NCBI RefSeq assembly: GCF_000331105.1
Contig: NC_020054.1
Coordinates: forward strand, 672,001-736,000
Length of the DNA: 64,000 nucleotides
Reading direction: 5' to 3'
DNA from: Fibrella aestuarina BUZ 2
Lineage (GTDB): Bacteria; Bacteroidota; Bacteroidia; Cytophagales; Spirosomataceae
Part shown: one piece after another, positions 35,505-44,789 of the stretch
Position numbering within the stretch: the first letter of the stretch is position 1
Layout: every line of letters starts with the position of its first letter
The notes under the pieces: model-generated
The model's input: the letters and a program-made list of their open reading frames with translations, nothing else
Databases searched by the model: none
Told to the model about the DNA's origin: nothing
Made by a program: the position numbers and the translations under genes

Positions 35505-36509
35505 ATGAAACCCTCAACACCTGTTCGCTTCGCCATGATTGGCGGCGGTAGCTGGGCTACGGCACTCATCAAAATTTTGTCGGAAGGCAACGTCAGCATC
35601 CGTTGGTGGTTGCGTAGCCAGGCCGACGCCGAGCACATCAAACGCTTTCATCACAACAAGAGCTACCTCAGCGATGTACAGATCAACACCCGCAAGGTGA
35701 AGGTCTGCACCAAAATCCGGGAGGCCATCCGCGATGCCGACTACGTGATTCTGGCCGTACCTGCCGCTTTCATCGCCGACGCGCTGAAGGGGCTTAAAGC
35801 GGATCATTTCGAGGGGAAAGGGGTCATTTCAGCCATCAAAGGCATGATCCCCACGAGCAACCAACTGGTGACCGACTGGATATCCGACGTGTACGACGTA
35901 CCCAGCGGGAAGATCTGCTGCATTGCCGGTCCCTGCCACGCCGAAGAAGTGGCCCTTGAAAAACAATCGTACCTGACAATCGCCAGTGCCGGTACACATT
36001 GCGCCGAAGAGGTGGCCCAACTGTTGACCTGCCGGTTTGTGCAGGCCTCGCCCCTCAATGACCTGTATGGGGTGGAATACAGCGCCGTGATGAAAAACAT
36101 CATCGCGCTGGCCTGCGGGATCACCCACGGCCTGGGCTACGGCGATAACTTTCAAGCGGTACTGGTGTCCAACGCTATGCAGGAAATCCGGCGGTTTGTC
36201 GACGCCACTTACCCCATGCAGCGTGATCTGAGCCGCTCAGCTTACCTGGGCGACCTGCTGGTGACGTCCTATTCCCCCTTTAGCCGTAACCGTACGTTTG
36301 GTAACCTTATCGGCCGGGGCTATACCATTCAGTCGGCGCAGATGGAGATGAACATGATTGCCGAAGGCTACTACGCCGTTCGGAGCATTCATGCCATCAA
36401 CGAGGAATACAACGTATCGTTGCCCATCACCGAAGCCGTGTACCGCATTTTATACGAAGGGGCCTCGCCTGCTTCCGAAATGGCCGATCTGAAAGGTAAA
36501 TTGAGTTAA
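35505..36509 (+). CDS. gpsA: Glycerol-3-phosphate dehydrogenase [NAD(P)+]
   Basis: 334 residues. NAD-binding GGGSWATAL at 13-21, the GPCHAEEVALE motif near 145 and the catalytic Lys in SAVMKNIIALACG near 190 identify GpsA. It reduces dihydroxyacetone phosphate to sn-glycerol 3-phosphate for phospholipid synthesis. The usual GPSHAxE reads GPCHAEE here. It is followed after 7 bp by a DoxX gene and then a glycosyltransferase run. Confidence 0.92.
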   Translation: MKPSTPVRFAMIGGGSWATALIKILSEGNVSIRWWLRSQADAEHIKRFHHNKSYLSDVQINTRKVKVCTKIREAIRDADYVILAVPAAFIADALKGLKADHFEGKGVISAIKGMIPTSNQLVTDWISDVYDVPSGKICCIAGPCHAEEVALEKQSYLTIASAGTHCAEEVAQLLTCRFVQASPLNDLYGVEYSAVMKNIIALACGITHGLGYGDNFQAVLVSNAMQEIRRFVDATYPMQRDLSRSAYLGDLLVTSYSPFSRNRTFGNLIGRGYTIQSAQMEMNMIAEGYYAVRSIHAINEEYNVSLPITEAVYRILYEGASPASEMADLKGKLS

Positions 36510-36516
36510 CATCCCT

Positions 36517-36927
36517 ATGCACTTACATCGCGATTTAGGCGTGCTGGCTATTCGGCTGGCCTTTGGATATCAGTTGATTGCCGGGGCGTGGGCCTATGCT
36601 TCGTCGCCGTCGGTGAAAATGCCCGAATTCATGGGCTACCTCACCACCATCGGGTTTCCGTTCCCAACCGTCGGGGCCTATCTGGCCATTTATACTGAAT
36701 TGATCGGGGGTTTATTGTGGGTGCTGGGCTACCAGACCCGGCTGGCATCGGCGCTGCTGCTGATCAACTTTACGGTGGCTGTCATGCTGGCCCATGTCCG
36801 CATCGGCGATAGCTACGCGAATACGTTTCCGTCGCTCAATATCTGGGTAATCAGCCTGTTTCTGCTGCTCAACGGGGCCGGACGTTATTCGGTTGGCGAG
36901 TGGCTGCATCAGCGGAAGTGGCAGTAG
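36517..36927 (+). CDS. DoxX family membrane protein
   Basis: 136 residues with four TM segments. LAIRLAFGYQLIAGAW and the ELIGGLLWVLGYQTRLASALLLINF region match DoxX/DoxD-like quinone-pathway proteins. It begins seven bases after gpsA, so is probably co-transcribed. Function is not predictable. Confidence 0.82.
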   Translation: MHLHRDLGVLAIRLAFGYQLIAGAWAYASSPSVKMPEFMGYLTTIGFPFPTVGAYLAIYTELIGGLLWVLGYQTRLASALLLINFTVAVMLAHVRIGDSYANTFPSLNIWVISLFLLLNGAGRYSVGEWLHQRKWQ

Positions 36928-36993
36928 GCAGGAATAAGCCAGCAGGAGCGGGGCTATCGACACCTTTACGGGCGTTTTGTTGTATATACCCTT

Positions 36994-37695
36994 GTGAATC
37001 CAGCTGTACCGCCCGTCGTCGTCGTTATCATTCCGGCCTTTAATGAAGAGAACTCCGTTGGCCAGGTTATTCGCGAAATTCCCGCCAGTCTGGTGAGCGA
37101 AGTGATCGTCGTCAACAACAACTCCAACGACCAAACGGCGGTGCAGGCCGCCGCCGCCGGGGCTACCGTGCTCGACGAGCCCGTGCAGGGTTACGGGCGG
37201 GCTTGCCTGCGCGGCATTGCCTACGCTCGAAATCGCCAACAAAAGCCCGACATTGTCGTTTTTCTCGATGCCGACTACTCCGATTATCCAGCCGACATGA
37301 CCGAGGTGGTAGCCCCGCTGCTAACCGGTCAAGCCGATCTGGTAGTTGGGTCGCGGGCACTGGGGCAACGGCAGCGCGGCTCCATGACCCCCCAACAGGT
37401 TTTTGGCAATTGGCTGGCTACCCGGCTGATGGATTGGCTGTATGACGTGCGCTTTACCGACTTGGGTCCATTCCGGGCGATTCGCTTCGATAGCCTGCTG
37501 GCCCTCGATATGCGCGATCAGACTTACGGCTGGACGGTGGAGATGCAACTCAAAGCGGCCAAGCTGGGCCTGCGGTGCCAGGAGGTGCCCGTTCGGTATC
37601 GTCGCCGGATTGGCCACTCGAAGATTTCAGGTACGTTGAAAGGCACCGTGCTGGCCGGGTACAAGATTTTGAGTACAATTTTTCGGTATCGGTAG
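36994..37695 (+). CDS. Glycosyltransferase family 2, polyprenyl-phosphate sugar synthase type
   Basis: 233 residues from GTG 36994. PPVVVVIIPAFNEENSVGQVI opens the GT2 fold, FLDADYSDYP (about 90-99) gives the metal-binding DxD-like site, and GSRALGQR, DLGPFRAIRF and RRIGHSKISGTLKG resemble DPM1/dolichyl-phosphate mannose synthase-like enzymes. There is no C-terminal membrane domain. It probably makes a lipid-linked sugar used by the GT-C enzyme two genes downstream. Confidence 0.85.
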   Translation: MNPAVPPVVVVIIPAFNEENSVGQVIREIPASLVSEVIVVNNNSNDQTAVQAAAAGATVLDEPVQGYGRACLRGIAYARNRQQKPDIVVFLDADYSDYPADMTEVVAPLLTGQADLVVGSRALGQRQRGSMTPQQVFGNWLATRLMDWLYDVRFTDLGPFRAIRFDSLLALDMRDQTYGWTVEMQLKAAKLGLRCQEVPVRYRRRIGHSKISGTLKGTVLAGYKILSTIFRYR

Positions 37696-37742
37696 CGCTG
37701 CCGCCTAACGTTATAGACTCGTCAGACCCTGGTTGTCTGTTT

Positions 37743-39236
37743 ATGGAATCGCTCATCATTGCCCTGTATGCAACCATTCTGTTGCTGTTGTTCGCATACA
37801 ACCTGGGGCAACTTAGTCTCATTGTGATCTACCTCCGGTCGGGTCGGCAGCGGAAGGCAAAGATCATTATGCCCGGCTCGGTCGACTGGCACGCCTTGCC
37901 GCCCGTGACGGTGCAACTACCCCTTTACAACGAACGCTACGTGGTGGAACGGCTGATCGACGCCGTAGCCGCCCTGCACTACCCCGCTGATAAGCTGGAG
38001 ATTCAGGTCCTCGACGACTCGACCGACGATTCGATTCTGTTGAGCGAAAAAAAGGTGGCCGAGTACCAGCAACGGGGCGTCAATATCCAACTGATTCGCC
38101 GTCCCGAACGAACGGGTTTCAAGGCTGGCGCGCTGGCGTATGGCCTTGACCGGTCGATGGGTGAATTCGTGGCCATTTTCGACGCCGACTTCGTGCCCGA
38201 CCCCGATTTCCTGCTCAAAACGGTGCCGCATTTCAGCAACCAGAAAGTGGGTATCGTCCAGACCCGCTGGACGCACCTCAACGAAGGCTACTCACTGCTG
38301 ACCCAGTTGCAGGCGTTTGGTCTGAATGCCCATTTCTTCATCGAACAGGGCGGACGCAATGCCGCCGATCTGTTCATGAATTTTAACGGCACGGCAGGCG
38401 TGTGGCGTAAACAGACCATCTACGACGCCGGCGGCTGGAGCAGCGATACGCTCACCGAAGACCTCGACCTAAGCTACCGGGCGCAGCTGAAGGGCTGGAA
38501 GTTTGTCTACCGGGAAGATGTGGGGTCACCCGCCGAACTGCCCGTGGCGATGAACGCGCTGAAATCGCAGCAGTACCGTTGGATGAAGGGCGCCGCCGAA
38601 TGCGCCCGGCGGCTGATGATGAGCGTGTTGCGTTCGCCGAATGTGCCGCTCGTAAACAAGCTTCACGCATTTTTTCACCTCTTCAGTAGCTCTACCTTCC
38701 TGCTGGTGTTTCTGCTGGCCGTGCTGAGCGTGCCGGTACTCTACATCCGCAGCCGCCACCCCGAGTGGGACTCGGTGTATTACCTCATCAATTTTTTCCA
38801 GATTAACCTCGTCATTCTGGTGCTGTTCTACGGCATTCCGTTCTGGCTCACACGTCGGCAGTCGGGCAATGGAGCGGCGGCCTTTATCTGGTTTTTCCCG
38901 ATGTACTCATCGCTGATGATGGGGCTGTCCCTGCACAACACCATCGCCGTAGTTGAAGGGTATATCGGCCGCAAAACGCCGTTTGTCCGGACGCCCAAAT
39001 TCAACGTGCAGAACGGGTCGGATAGCTGGCGGAGCAACGTTTATGTTACGCAGGGGCTACCGTGGCTGACACTGCTCGAAGGGGGCATGATGCTCTATTT
39101 CATCGCGGGCATTGCGCTGGGCCTTCATTTGCACGACTACCGGATGCTGTTCTTCCACTGGATGCTGACCGTTGGCTTCGGCACGGTGTTCGTATATTCG
39201 CTGCTGCATACCGTGCGCCGGTACACGCCCGCCTGA
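37743..39236 (+). CDS. Processive GT2, cellulose/glucomannan synthase-like
   Basis: 497 residues from ATG 37743 (MESLIIALYATILLL). One N-terminal TM, a GT2 domain with VQLPLYNERYVVERLI, FDADFVPDP (about 145), TEDLDLSYR and QQYRWMKG (about 276; the QxxRW product-site motif), then about four C-terminal TM segments. It would polymerise a beta-linked glycan and move it across the membrane, resembling plant CslA-like enzymes. No BcsB or PilZ partner is near. Confidence 0.87.
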   Translation: MESLIIALYATILLLLFAYNLGQLSLIVIYLRSGRQRKAKIIMPGSVDWHALPPVTVQLPLYNERYVVERLIDAVAALHYPADKLEIQVLDDSTDDSILLSEKKVAEYQQRGVNIQLIRRPERTGFKAGALAYGLDRSMGEFVAIFDADFVPDPDFLLKTVPHFSNQKVGIVQTRWTHLNEGYSLLTQLQAFGLNAHFFIEQGGRNAADLFMNFNGTAGVWRKQTIYDAGGWSSDTLTEDLDLSYRAQLKGWKFVYREDVGSPAELPVAMNALKSQQYRWMKGAAECARRLMMSVLRSPNVPLVNKLHAFFHLFSSSTFLLVFLLAVLSVPVLYIRSRHPEWDSVYYLINFFQINLVILVLFYGIPFWLTRRQSGNGAAAFIWFFPMYSSLMMGLSLHNTIAVVEGYIGRKTPFVRTPKFNVQNGSDSWRSNVYVTQGLPWLTLLEGGMMLYFIAGIALGLHLHDYRMLFFHWMLTVGFGTVFVYSLLHTVRRYTPA

Positions 39237-39316
39237 GCGTTGCTGGTTGGTTACCTGCCCGTTGTAGATCACGCGGTACGTACCCACACTGACCAGCAAC
39301 CACGAATGCGCAGCAA

Positions 39317-40714
39317 ATGACGAATACCTTGTTTCTTCGCTGGGGCTGGCTGTTGCTGTCGGCCTGCCTGTTTGGCTTGTTGGGGTACACCATCGCCCGC
39401 ACGCAGTTTTCGGGACTGATCGGCCTTTACTTCCTGCTGTTCTGGGGCTACAACCTACGCGTTCGTCCGCTGTTGATGGCCACGCCGCGGCTCGATACGG
39501 CTCCCCGGCCCGACCGGTTTCTGTTTGGGTCGGCCCTGCTGTTTCGGGTGTTGCTGCTGGGGGCGTTGCCCGCGCTCTCCGACGATTATGCCCGCTTCAT
39601 CTGGGACGGTCGCCTGCTGCTGAATGGCGTCAATCCGTTTCGGTATCTGCCCTCTGAACTGATGGCGGGCGGCGCCGGCCCCACCATCCCGATCGACGCT
39701 AACCTGTATGCGTTGCTCAACTCGCCCAATTACTTCACGGTATACCCGCCCGTCAATCAGGCTATTTTTGCCTTGGCGGCCTGGGCGTTTCCCACAAATT
39801 TGCTGGGCGGTGTCGTGCTGATGCGTAGCCTGATTATCCTCGCCGAAGCGGGTACGATAGCACTGATGGTGAAACTGCTGGCGCATTACAAGAAAGATCC
39901 CAACCTGGCCCTGCTCTACGCCCTGAACCCGCTGGTGATTCTGGAGCTGACGGGCAACGTTCATTTTGAAGGGATGATGATCGGCTTCGTATTGCTGGCG
40001 GTTTGGCTTTGGGTACGTTACCCCCAAAACGGCCCCCGCCGAATGGGGCTATCGGCTGGGGCGTTTGCGCTGGGTATTTGCACCAAACTGATCCCGCTGA
40101 TGCTGCTGCCGCTGGCCGTCACGCAGCTTGGCTGGCGGCGGGGGCTGCTATATAGCGGACTGGTATGCGGGCTGGTAGCGGTGCTGTTCATTCCCTTTTT
40201 CGACATTGAGATGGTACAGCACATGCTCATGAGCATCGACCTGTACTTCCGAAAGTTCGAGTTCAACGCCAGCCTGTATTACCTCATTCGGGCGGCGGGT
40301 TACTGGCTCTATGAGTACAATTGGCTCAGTAGCATCGGCGGCTGGCTATCAGTACTAACCACGGGTGGGCTGCTACTGATTGCTTTCAGGCGACGGAGCC
40401 AGACCGTACCGGTAGCGATTCAGGCGCTCTGGATGCTGACGTTCTACTTTTTGATGGCCACGACGGTGCACCCCTGGTACATTACGTCGCTGGTGGCGGC
40501 CACCGTTTTTACGGCCACAGATACCAGTCGCCCGTTTCGTTATCCGCTGCTGTGGTCGGCGCTAATCTGGGTGTCCTACGCCGCCTACCAGTACAATCCT
40601 GTCTACGAAAAGCCAGCCCTGCTCCTGGTTGAGTACGTACCGGTGCTGGCCTTGCTGATTTTTGAGTTGAAACGGAACCCGGATGAAGCCGATCGGGCAG
40701 ATGCTCGCAGCTAG
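39317..40714 (+). CDS. GT-C type mannosyltransferase-like membrane protein
   Basis: 465 residues, about 11 TM segments. The first periplasmic loop has LSDDYARFIWDGRLLLNGVNPF, and NYFTVYPPVNQAIF follows; this DD/WDGR pattern is seen in polyprenol-phosphate-mannose dependent GT-C enzymes. It likely takes sugar from a lipid carrier, consistent with the GT2 gene at 36994. The three glycosyltransferase genes run in one direction with gaps of 47 and 80 bp. Confidence 0.8.
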   Translation: MTNTLFLRWGWLLLSACLFGLLGYTIARTQFSGLIGLYFLLFWGYNLRVRPLLMATPRLDTAPRPDRFLFGSALLFRVLLLGALPALSDDYARFIWDGRLLLNGVNPFRYLPSELMAGGAGPTIPIDANLYALLNSPNYFTVYPPVNQAIFALAAWAFPTNLLGGVVLMRSLIILAEAGTIALMVKLLAHYKKDPNLALLYALNPLVILELTGNVHFEGMMIGFVLLAVWLWVRYPQNGPRRMGLSAGAFALGICTKLIPLMLLPLAVTQLGWRRGLLYSGLVCGLVAVLFIPFFDIEMVQHMLMSIDLYFRKFEFNASLYYLIRAAGYWLYEYNWLSSIGGWLSVLTTGGLLLIAFRRRSQTVPVAIQALWMLTFYFLMATTVHPWYITSLVAATVFTATDTSRPFRYPLLWSALIWVSYAAYQYNPVYEKPALLLVEYVPVLALLIFELKRNPDEADRADARS

Positions 40715-40740
40715 ATTGTCCACCGCGTATTAGCCAACTG

Positions 40741-40800
40741 CATTAGTGGGAGGAATAAATCTGTGTTTATCCACCCAATCAGGTTCATCCGTGTTTCCAT
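40741..40800. repeat. Single arm of CCGTGTTT/ATCCG-type intergenic repeat
   Basis: The 92-bp gap at 40715-40806 contains TCTGTGTTTATCC and GGTTCATCCGTGTTTCC, similar to the repeat family at 59158-59269. No inverted partner is seen, so this looks like a remnant. Confidence 0.45.
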
Positions 40801-40806
40801 TGTATC

Positions 40807-41277
40807 ATGAAGCGTTTACACAAATTCAAGAACTACGACGTTCACTCGATTACGACAACATCTGGTGAACGGCGCAATGCCAACATTGCTACCTGGGTAA
40901 TGCAAACGGCGCTGGGCGGTAGCCGGCTGGCGGTGGCGCTTTACAAAGTCGACTACACGATCGAACTGGTGCGTGAAAGCGGTCTGCTCAACGTCAACCT
41001 CCTGGCGCAGGACCAAACGGGCCTGATCCGTAAACTCGGGCAGCAGTCGGGGCGCGATAAAGACAAGTTCGTGCGCCTTCCGCATGCCCTCGACGAACGC
41101 GGATGCCCCTACCTTACCGAGGCCGTCGGCTACGCTCAATGCCGGGTGCTCGACAGCATCGACGCGGGCGACCATGAGCTGTTTGTTTGTGAAGTACTGA
41201 AGCAGGTGGTGCTAAACCCCGACAAGCCTGTGTTAACCAACGACTACCTCAAGGCCAAGAAGCTAGTGAGGGGCTAA
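40807..41277 (+). CDS. Flavin reductase-like FMN-binding protein
   Basis: 156 residues. GERRNANIATWVMQTALGG and YTIELVRESGLLNVNLLAQ follow the flavin-reductase-like split-barrel that binds FMN (flavoredoxin group). It would transfer electrons to or from free flavin in the cytoplasm; the partner is unknown. It ends seven bases before the MTHFS gene, likely in one operon. Confidence 0.8.
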   Translation: MKRLHKFKNYDVHSITTTSGERRNANIATWVMQTALGGSRLAVALYKVDYTIELVRESGLLNVNLLAQDQTGLIRKLGQQSGRDKDKFVRLPHALDERGCPYLTEAVGYAQCRVLDSIDAGDHELFVCEVLKQVVLNPDKPVLTNDYLKAKKLVRG

Positions 41278-41284
41278 CCGACCC

Positions 41285-41893
41285 ATGACCAAGGCCGACA
41301 TTCGCCGCCACTATAAAGCCCGCCGTGCAGCCCTATCCCCCGCTGACGTTGCCGCCCTAAGCGAGCAACTGGCTGAACTGTTTTTTGCCGACGATCAGAT
41401 CCGGGCCTATCTCAACGTACCTAACGCGGTGCTGCACACGTTCCTGCCCATCCGTCGGCAGCAGGAGGTAGATACCTGGCACATTATCCGGCGGCTCAGG
41501 GCGGAATGGCCGCAGATTGTAGTGCTCTCATCGATTACCGATCCGGCAACGCACGCGCTTACGTCGTTCCGGCTTACGCCTGACACCATTCTGACCGAAA
41601 ACCGCTGGGGTATTCCTGAACCGGCAGGGCCTGTAGATACCAACGTACCCACGCCAACGCTGGTGCTGGTCCCGTTGCTGGCTTTCGATACGCAGGGGCA
41701 TCGGGTTGGTTACGGCGGCGGCTATTACGACCGGTTTTTGTCCCAACTGCCCCGCATGTGCCAAACGATTGGCTTGTCGTTTTTTCCAGCCCTTTCCCGC
41801 CTTGATTCCATAGAACCAACGGACGTACCGCTGACGGCCTGCATCGAGCCAGCGCAAGTAGTAAAATGGTCACTTTTCAACGAAAAATCATAA
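41285..41893 (+). CDS. 5-formyltetrahydrofolate cyclo-ligase
   Basis: 202 residues. The family signature VGYGGGYYDRFL is at about 139-150, and the N-terminal KADIRRHYKARRAALSP holds the ATP-binding basic residues. It converts 5-formyl-THF with ATP to 5,10-methenyl-THF in the one-carbon pool. Two octamer copies (41414, 41642) lie inside. Confidence 0.92.
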   Translation: MTKADIRRHYKARRAALSPADVAALSEQLAELFFADDQIRAYLNVPNAVLHTFLPIRRQQEVDTWHIIRRLRAEWPQIVVLSSITDPATHALTSFRLTPDTILTENRWGIPEPAGPVDTNVPTPTLVLVPLLAFDTQGHRVGYGGGYYDRFLSQLPRMCQTIGLSFFPALSRLDSIEPTDVPLTACIEPAQVVKWSLFNEKS

Positions 41894-41962
41894 ATTGGTT
41901 TATTGTTTTTCTACGAAATAGCCAATTAGTTTGCATTCTTGTTTTATTAGTAATGCAACTAC

Positions 41963-42670
41963 ATGCGGAAAATTTACCTCTTTACAACCATTGGTTTAGT
42001 GAGCGCCATCAGCAGTTTTGGACAAGTGTTGTTTGGTATTCAGGGAAGTGGTCAGTCGACCAACATTGCCGTAACAGCTCCCGTGGGTGGGCAGCAAATC
42101 GTATCGGATCTGTCGGCGTATCTCAAACCCAAGTATGGTTTCCGGGCGGGCCTGATGGCCGACATTCCCATCACCGATAACCTCTCGCTACGGCCTCAAC
42201 TGCTCTACTCGGCAAAAGGCACGACACTGGATTTAAGCAGCCTGCTGGGTGGGCTTGGGAGTGTCGACAAAAGTGTATTTCAGGCGCCGATCAGCTACAA
42301 CTTCATCGAACTGCCCATCCAGGCGATGTATGGGCTCGATGCGGGGCCGGGTCGCGTGGTACTGGGCGCGGGTCCCTACGTGGGTTACCTACTCAACGCC
42401 AACGTGACGTTCTCGGGCGATACGCAGGATGTGGATCTGGCCGGTACCAAACGGCTCGACCTGGGGGCGCAGGCGTCGATCGGCTACGAACTACCCATGG
42501 GTATCACGGCGTCGGTGTATTACGCACACGGTTTTACCAATCTGTCGTCCGATCAGGGCGTTTCGTCGTCGGGCGGGGCTACGCCATCGCTGAGTATCAA
42601 TGGGGCTGGCACGGCCAATACCCGCGCTTTCGGCCTTACGATAGGTTTCTTCTTCGGTGCCGGTAATTAG
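41963..42670 (+). CDS. Outer-membrane beta-barrel protein, first of tandem pair
   Basis: 235 residues with a signal peptide (MRKIYLFTTIGLVSAISSFGQ). The mature chain has alternating strands of the OmpA-like/PorT type: GFRAGLMADIPITDNLSLRPQLLYS, YNFIELPIQAMYGLDAGPG, RAFGLTIGFFFG at the C-terminus ends in an aromatic as outer-membrane barrels do. It is clearly paralogous to the gene at 42828; the two share layout throughout. Function unknown. Confidence 0.85.
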   Translation: MRKIYLFTTIGLVSAISSFGQVLFGIQGSGQSTNIAVTAPVGGQQIVSDLSAYLKPKYGFRAGLMADIPITDNLSLRPQLLYSAKGTTLDLSSLLGGLGSVDKSVFQAPISYNFIELPIQAMYGLDAGPGRVVLGAGPYVGYLLNANVTFSGDTQDVDLAGTKRLDLGAQASIGYELPMGITASVYYAHGFTNLSSDQGVSSSGGATPSLSINGAGTANTRAFGLTIGFFFGAGN

Positions 42671-42827
42671 GTAGCCGTTTTAGTTTATAAGGAACATACG
42701 TAAGACCGTATGACGCCATCAGGTTACGTAGAGCTGTTTCTATTCACGCAGACAAGCCTTACCAAACTGATGGATGCCCTATTCAGGGCTAGTTCGTTTA
42801 TAAGCTACCCTTTACTCAACCTTCTGT

Positions 42828-43520
42828 ATGCGTAAATTCATCTATTCAATGATCAGCTGTCTGCTGACGACCACCGCCTTGTTCGGTCAAGTTCGGTTCG
42901 GATTACAGGGCAGCGGTCAGCTCGCCACTATCGCCGAAAAGGCACCTCAGGGGCAGGGGTTGCCTAATTCGACTGACTATACCAAGCAGCGATTCGGGTT
43001 TCGGGCGGGAGTCATGGCCGATATACCCGTGTCGGAGCAGTTTTCGATCCGTCCACAATTGCTTTATTCGGTTAAAGGCACCAAGGTTAACCTGGGTGAC
43101 TTGCTTGGTGGCGTTCCTACAGGCGTTGATCCCAATAAACTGGAATTGACGCTCAACTACAATTTTCTGGAGCTACCCGTTCTGGTAATGTACGGGCTCG
43201 ATGCGGGTCCCGGCCGGGTTGTGCTGGGTGCTGGTCCGTATGCTGCGTATTTGTTAAAGACTAGCTCCACTTTCGATGGGAAGACCCTGAACGATGATCT
43301 GGCAGACGAAAAACGGCTCGACTATGGCCTTGCTGCTTCGGCTGGCTATGAACTGCCGATGGGCGTTACCCTCTCTGCCTACTATTCGCTGGGTCTGGCC
43401 AACTTGGCCGCTGGTTCAGCAACCAATATTCCCGGAACAGGTTCGGTCGCAAATACAGGTAGTGCCTACCACCGAGCTTTCGGCCTCACACTCGGCTATT
43501 TCTTTGGCTCCGGTAAATAG
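42828..43520 (+). CDS. Outer-membrane beta-barrel protein, second of tandem pair
   Basis: 230 residues, signal peptide MRKFIYSMISCLLTTTALFGQ. Blocks such as RFGFRAGVMADIPVSEQFSIRP, YGLDAGPGRVVLGAGPYAAYLL and ELPMGVTLSAYYSLGLANL align directly with the upstream copy. The pair arose by duplication and has diverged considerably. A terminator follows at 43544-43585. Confidence 0.85.
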   Translation: MRKFIYSMISCLLTTTALFGQVRFGLQGSGQLATIAEKAPQGQGLPNSTDYTKQRFGFRAGVMADIPVSEQFSIRPQLLYSVKGTKVNLGDLLGGVPTGVDPNKLELTLNYNFLELPVLVMYGLDAGPGRVVLGAGPYAAYLLKTSSTFDGKTLNDDLADEKRLDYGLAASAGYELPMGVTLSAYYSLGLANLAAGSATNIPGTGSVANTGSAYHRAFGLTLGYFFGSGK

Positions 43521-43543
43521 ATTGAAACGGCTCGCCTCTTAAT

Positions 43544-43585
43544 AACGTACCCGGCTTTTTTCAAAAGGCTGGGTACGTTGTTTTT
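43544..43585 (+). terminator. Terminator built from two inverted GGTACGTT octamers
   Basis: AACGTACCC (43544-43552) pairs with GGGTACGTT (43571-43579); the inner CGGCTTTT/AAAAGGC also pairs, giving a stem of about 16 bp. It is followed by GTTTTTG. It lies 23 bp after the stop of the second barrel gene and is a good intrinsic terminator whose stem ends are copies of the dispersed octamer. Confidence 0.85.
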
Positions 43586-43629
43586 GTAGCAAGGTGTTGA
43601 AATGAAAGTGTAATTCGTAAAAAAAGGCC

Positions 43630-43637
43630 GTACTTTT
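43630..43637 (+). promoter_or_regulatory. -7 box TACTTTTG for asd
   Basis: Matches TAnnTTTG, 34 bp before the asd ATG at 43672. No clear TTTG at the proper -33 spacing is present. Confidence 0.6.
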
Positions 43638-43671
43638 GCGGTCAATTTTTCAATAAAACCGAATAATTTCT

Positions 43672-44682
43672 ATGAAAATCGCAGTCGTTGGGGCCACAGG
43701 CTTAGTCGGTGGCGAGATGTTGAAGGTGCTGGAGGAGCGGAGTTTCCCCGTTACCGAGTTGATACCCGTAGCCTCTGAACGGTCGGTGGGTAAACAGGTA
43801 ATGTTTAAGGGTAAACCCGTGACGGTGGTCAGCTACGACGAAGCCATTGCCCGAAAACCCGCGATTGCCATTTTCTCGGCGGGCGGTAGTACGTCGCTCG
43901 AATTGGCCCCGCGTTTTGCTGAGGCAGGCATCACGGTAATCGACAACTCGTCGGCTTGGCGCATGGATCCCAGCAAGAAACTGGTAGTGCCCGAAGTAAA
44001 CGCCGATACGCTCACTGCCGCCGACAAGATCATTGCTAACCCGAACTGCTCGACGATTCAGATGGTGGTGGTGCTGAAGCCGTTGCACGAAAAGTACGGC
44101 ATCAAGCGCGTCGTTGTTTCGACGTACCAATCAGTTACGGGTACGGGCAAAGCGGCTGTCGATCAGTTGTTTGCCGAGCGAAACGGCGACGAATCGGTGG
44201 CCAAGGTATACCCGCACCCCATCGACCTGAACGTGCTGCCCCACATCGACGTATTCCTCGATAACGGCTATACGAAAGAGGAAATGAAGATGGTGAAGGA
44301 AACTTGCAAGATCATGGGCGACGACTCGATCCGGGTGACGGCCACAACGGTGCGCATCCCGACGATCGGTGGCCACTCGGAAGCCGTCAACATCGAGTTT
44401 GAGCGCGATTTCGATCTGGCCGAGGTAACCCGCCTCTTGAGCGAAGCTGAAGGCGTAGTGGTGCAGGACGATCCGGCCAATAAGATCTACCCCATGCCGC
44501 TGACGGCACATGGCAAAGACGAGGTATTTGTGGGCCGTATCCGCCGCGACGAAAGCCAGCCCAACACGCTGAACCTCTGGATTGTAGCTGATAACCTGCG
44601 CAAGGGAGCCGCTACCAACGCCGTGCAAATCGCCGAATACCTGATGAAGCACGATCTGGTGGAAAGCGAAGTTGGCGTATAA
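43672..44682 (+). CDS. asd: Aspartate-semialdehyde dehydrogenase
   Basis: 336 residues. NADP-binding GATGLVGGEMLKVL (7-20), the active-site Cys in IANPNCSTIQ (about 126) and the later GGHSEAVN with the catalytic His (near 233) are all present. It reduces aspartyl phosphate to aspartate semialdehyde on the route to lysine, diaminopimelate, threonine and methionine. It stands alone between a promoter box and a strong terminator. Confidence 0.94.
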   Translation: MKIAVVGATGLVGGEMLKVLEERSFPVTELIPVASERSVGKQVMFKGKPVTVVSYDEAIARKPAIAIFSAGGSTSLELAPRFAEAGITVIDNSSAWRMDPSKKLVVPEVNADTLTAADKIIANPNCSTIQMVVVLKPLHEKYGIKRVVVSTYQSVTGTGKAAVDQLFAERNGDESVAKVYPHPIDLNVLPHIDVFLDNGYTKEEMKMVKETCKIMGDDSIRVTATTVRIPTIGGHSEAVNIEFERDFDLAEVTRLLSEAEGVVVQDDPANKIYPMPLTAHGKDEVFVGRIRRDESQPNTLNLWIVADNLRKGAATNAVQIAEYLMKHDLVESEVGV

Positions 44683-44715
44683 ACAGCCGGGTTTTTACGG
44701 CAACCGCATATAAAC

Positions 44716-44751
44716 AAAAAAGCCAATTGGGTCGATCCAATTGGCTTTTTT
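44716..44751. terminator. Bidirectional intrinsic terminator after asd
   Basis: A 15-bp perfect stem, AAAAAAGCCAATTGG (44716-44730) and its complement (44737-44751), with a 6-base loop. The A-run and T-run on both sides let it act for asd on + and for the small gene at 44790 on -. Confidence 0.92.
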
Positions 44752-44789
44752 GTGCGGTCAGGTGCAGGCTAAAGAGGCGCTGGGCCGAC

